A stretch of 64,000 nucleotides of DNA, from positions 29,805,381-29,869,380 of the forward strand of contig OX291551.1 of assembly GCA_946406115.1 (NCBI GenBank), read 5' to 3'. Shown piece after piece: positions 63,038 through 64,000 of the stretch; position 1 is the stretch's first letter, and each line of letters starts with the position of its first letter. This DNA is from Apoda limacodes (lineage: Eukaryota > Arthropoda > Insecta > Lepidoptera > Limacodidae). The notes beneath the pieces are model-generated. The model was not told the DNA's origin. It searched no databases and saw only the letters and a list, made by a program, of their open reading frames with translations. The translations under genes and the position numbers were made by a program.

Positions 63038-63344
63038 GTACCTATTACCAGACACCAAATAGACAGTTTTAACCAATCATAAAACTTACCTATTATTTTT
63101 CCTAAGATAACTGGAATCCATAGTTTGAGTCAATATTTTAGCGTTAGTTCCTTTCGGAAGGGCCCTTCTACTTCCGGCGCTACTGTCACCCTAAGTTTTG
63201 GCCTGGAAGATGGCGGCGGCCGGCAACCGGCTGCCAGGCGGTAAGCCCATTGCTTCATTACATTTACTCACGATGTACCAGGTAGGTATTACGTGGATTC
63301 CGGATATCTCAGAACAAATAATAGGTAAGTTTTTTTTCATACCA

Positions 63345-63455
63345 AACAAGCTTACGGTCCGCCTGATGGTAAGCGGTCACCGTAGCCTATGGACGCTAGT
63401 AACACCAGGGGTATCACTCGCGCGTTGACGATCCTTCAAAAATCCCATAACTTCT
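63345..63455 (+). repeat. 'taagcggtcaccgtagcc' dispersed repeat
   Basis: The text 'cgcctgatggtaagcggtca' plus 'ccgtagcctatggacgc' is the reverse complement of the copies at about 3015-3065 and 11288-11345, continuing with 'aacaccaggggtatc'. Confidence 0.8.
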
Positions 63456-63554
63456 TTCTTGAAGAACTCCATACTGTAGTCCTTAGAAAAAACCTTGGCA
63501 GGAATTATGAAAATTTTTTGTCGTTTCTTATGACACTTAATGAAACACCGGTAT

Positions 63555-63998
63555 CTAAAAGGATCTATATTTTAAGTTGTTGACATATAACTCTGAATAA
63601 TACCCTGACGCTGGAAAATTTGTAAAAATGTTATGCAAGAAAAAGCCGGTTATTGCATTCTGGTTTCTTGTCTTCCTCCATAATATATGCTGTGCACCTT
63701 CGAAAATTGGAAGGTTTGCGAAATTGACCTCGCCTCGCGAATTTCTATTCGCGTTTTGGGGTCTCCCCCTTGTATGTCCTTGATGTGTCCCATACCTATT
63801 GTAATAATTTGGGTGCCCGGTGTGTGTTGACCTATTGTTATTATAGTATCTGTTACTATTAATATAGTAATCAAAAAACTTACCGCGAGGTGGTGGCTGG
63901 ATGGGCTTATAATGTGGCGCCCTCGTTGGTGGTCCGTACCCTCGACCTCGCCGCATGCTCATGACGTCACTTGACGTCCTGTAAGATGAGCTAGCCAT
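63555..63998 (-). CDS. Hypothetical Arg/Gly- and Asn/Tyr-rich ORF, antisense
   Basis: 147 codons starting MASSSYRTSSDVMSMRRGRG. It has an RG-rich N-terminus (MRRGRGYGPP), a Pro/Tyr/Asn/Arg-rich low-complexity middle and a C-terminal part containing FEGAQHILWRKTR. The N-terminal half resembles nucleic-acid-binding disordered regions. A potential donor (GCG|GTAAGT) and acceptor (ACAATAG) could excise 52 bases, shorter than usual insect introns. No family recognised; it may be a transposon ORF or a nested gene continuing past the window. Confidence 0.35.
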   Translation of the reverse strand: MASSSYRTSSDVMSMRRGRGYGPPTRAPHYKPIQPPPRGKFFDYYINSNRYYNNNRSTHTGHPNYYNRYGTHQGHTRGRPQNANRNSRGEVNFANLPIFEGAQHILWRKTRNQNAITGFFLHNIFTNFPASGYYSELYVNNLKYRSF

Positions 63999-64000
63999 CT

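Larger units (their letters stand above)
60098..62625 (+). mobile_element. Endonuclease LINE, copy B (internal RT deletion)
   Basis: It has a long 5' region shared with copy A, an endonuclease ORF from 60688, linker and early RT sequence, then a jump directly from the early RT (YLEDNDLP) to a 3' region ending in A-rich 'aaactttagaaaaaaaa'. The catalytic RT core is missing. Orientation is the same as the host gene. Probably Jockey/CR1-group. Confidence 0.85.

Noticed and set aside
63190..63240. Possible next LYST exon ending CCAGGCG|GTAAGC
   Set aside because: The in-phase translation (FWPGRWRRPATGCQA) does not resemble LYST, and the acceptor (CCTAAG) is weak. It is more likely chance or another transcript.

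Overview
This is eukaryotic nuclear DNA, most likely from a moth or butterfly (Lepidoptera). Short GC-rich coding blocks with GT-AG borders sit in long AT-rich introns. The introns are packed with dispersed repeats that look typical of lepidopteran genomes: the 'cttaccatcaggcgg' family, the 'gtgcgagtcggactcgcgc' family, the 'gcccgcggcttcgcccgc' family, the AGGGTTCCGT family, and RTE-, Jockey- and CR1-like LINE debris. The species cannot be named from the sequence.

One gene dominates. From about 4.67 kb to 63.04 kb on the + strand there are at least 35 exons of the lysosomal-trafficking regulator (LYST; mauve in Drosophila), a very large BEACH-family scaffold protein. The visible exons add up to roughly 7.4 kb, about 2,460 codons. 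They cover the N-terminal helical-repeat region (including a 2.37-kb exon at 5396-7767), the concanavalin-A-like domain (about 29.07-31.5 kb) and most of the helical region before the PH-BEACH module. The first exons lie upstream of the window, and the PH, BEACH and WD40 exons lie downstream. Splice phases agree at all but one junction: the step from 24425-24486 to 27426-27592 is out of phase, so an exon is probably missing there or one border is misplaced. The 4794/4947 junction is in phase only through a weak acceptor.

The introns form a mobile-element graveyard with several well-delimited insertions. These are: a pogo/Tigger-like TIR element (11861-12592) that carries mariner debris and sits inside a short tandem repeat; a P-element-like transposon with a decayed THAP transposase and an exact 8-bp target duplication (14635-16442); a hAT-like non-autonomous element (17708-18632); a roughly 2-kb DNA transposon with TIRs and an unidentified coding remnant (36031-38035); a Penelope-like element remnant with inverted terminal arms and a 13-bp target duplication (45332-45949); a CR1-like LINE flanked by an unusually long, about 200-bp direct duplication (48843-51426); and two copies of one endonuclease-bearing LINE (31552-33465 and 60098-62625).

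The most interesting non-coding signals are hammerhead-ribozyme-like motifs. One is on the minus strand at 11548-11588 (CUGANGA core, GAAA, GUC, matching stem I and a self-complementary CACGUG stem III). Two related, more divergent hairpins lie in the arms of the Penelope-like element. Other intronic features are a 25-bp minisatellite (28281-28762), a long CA/CGCA microsatellite that starts almost at a splice donor (53001-53170), and several unassigned minus-strand coding-like segments.
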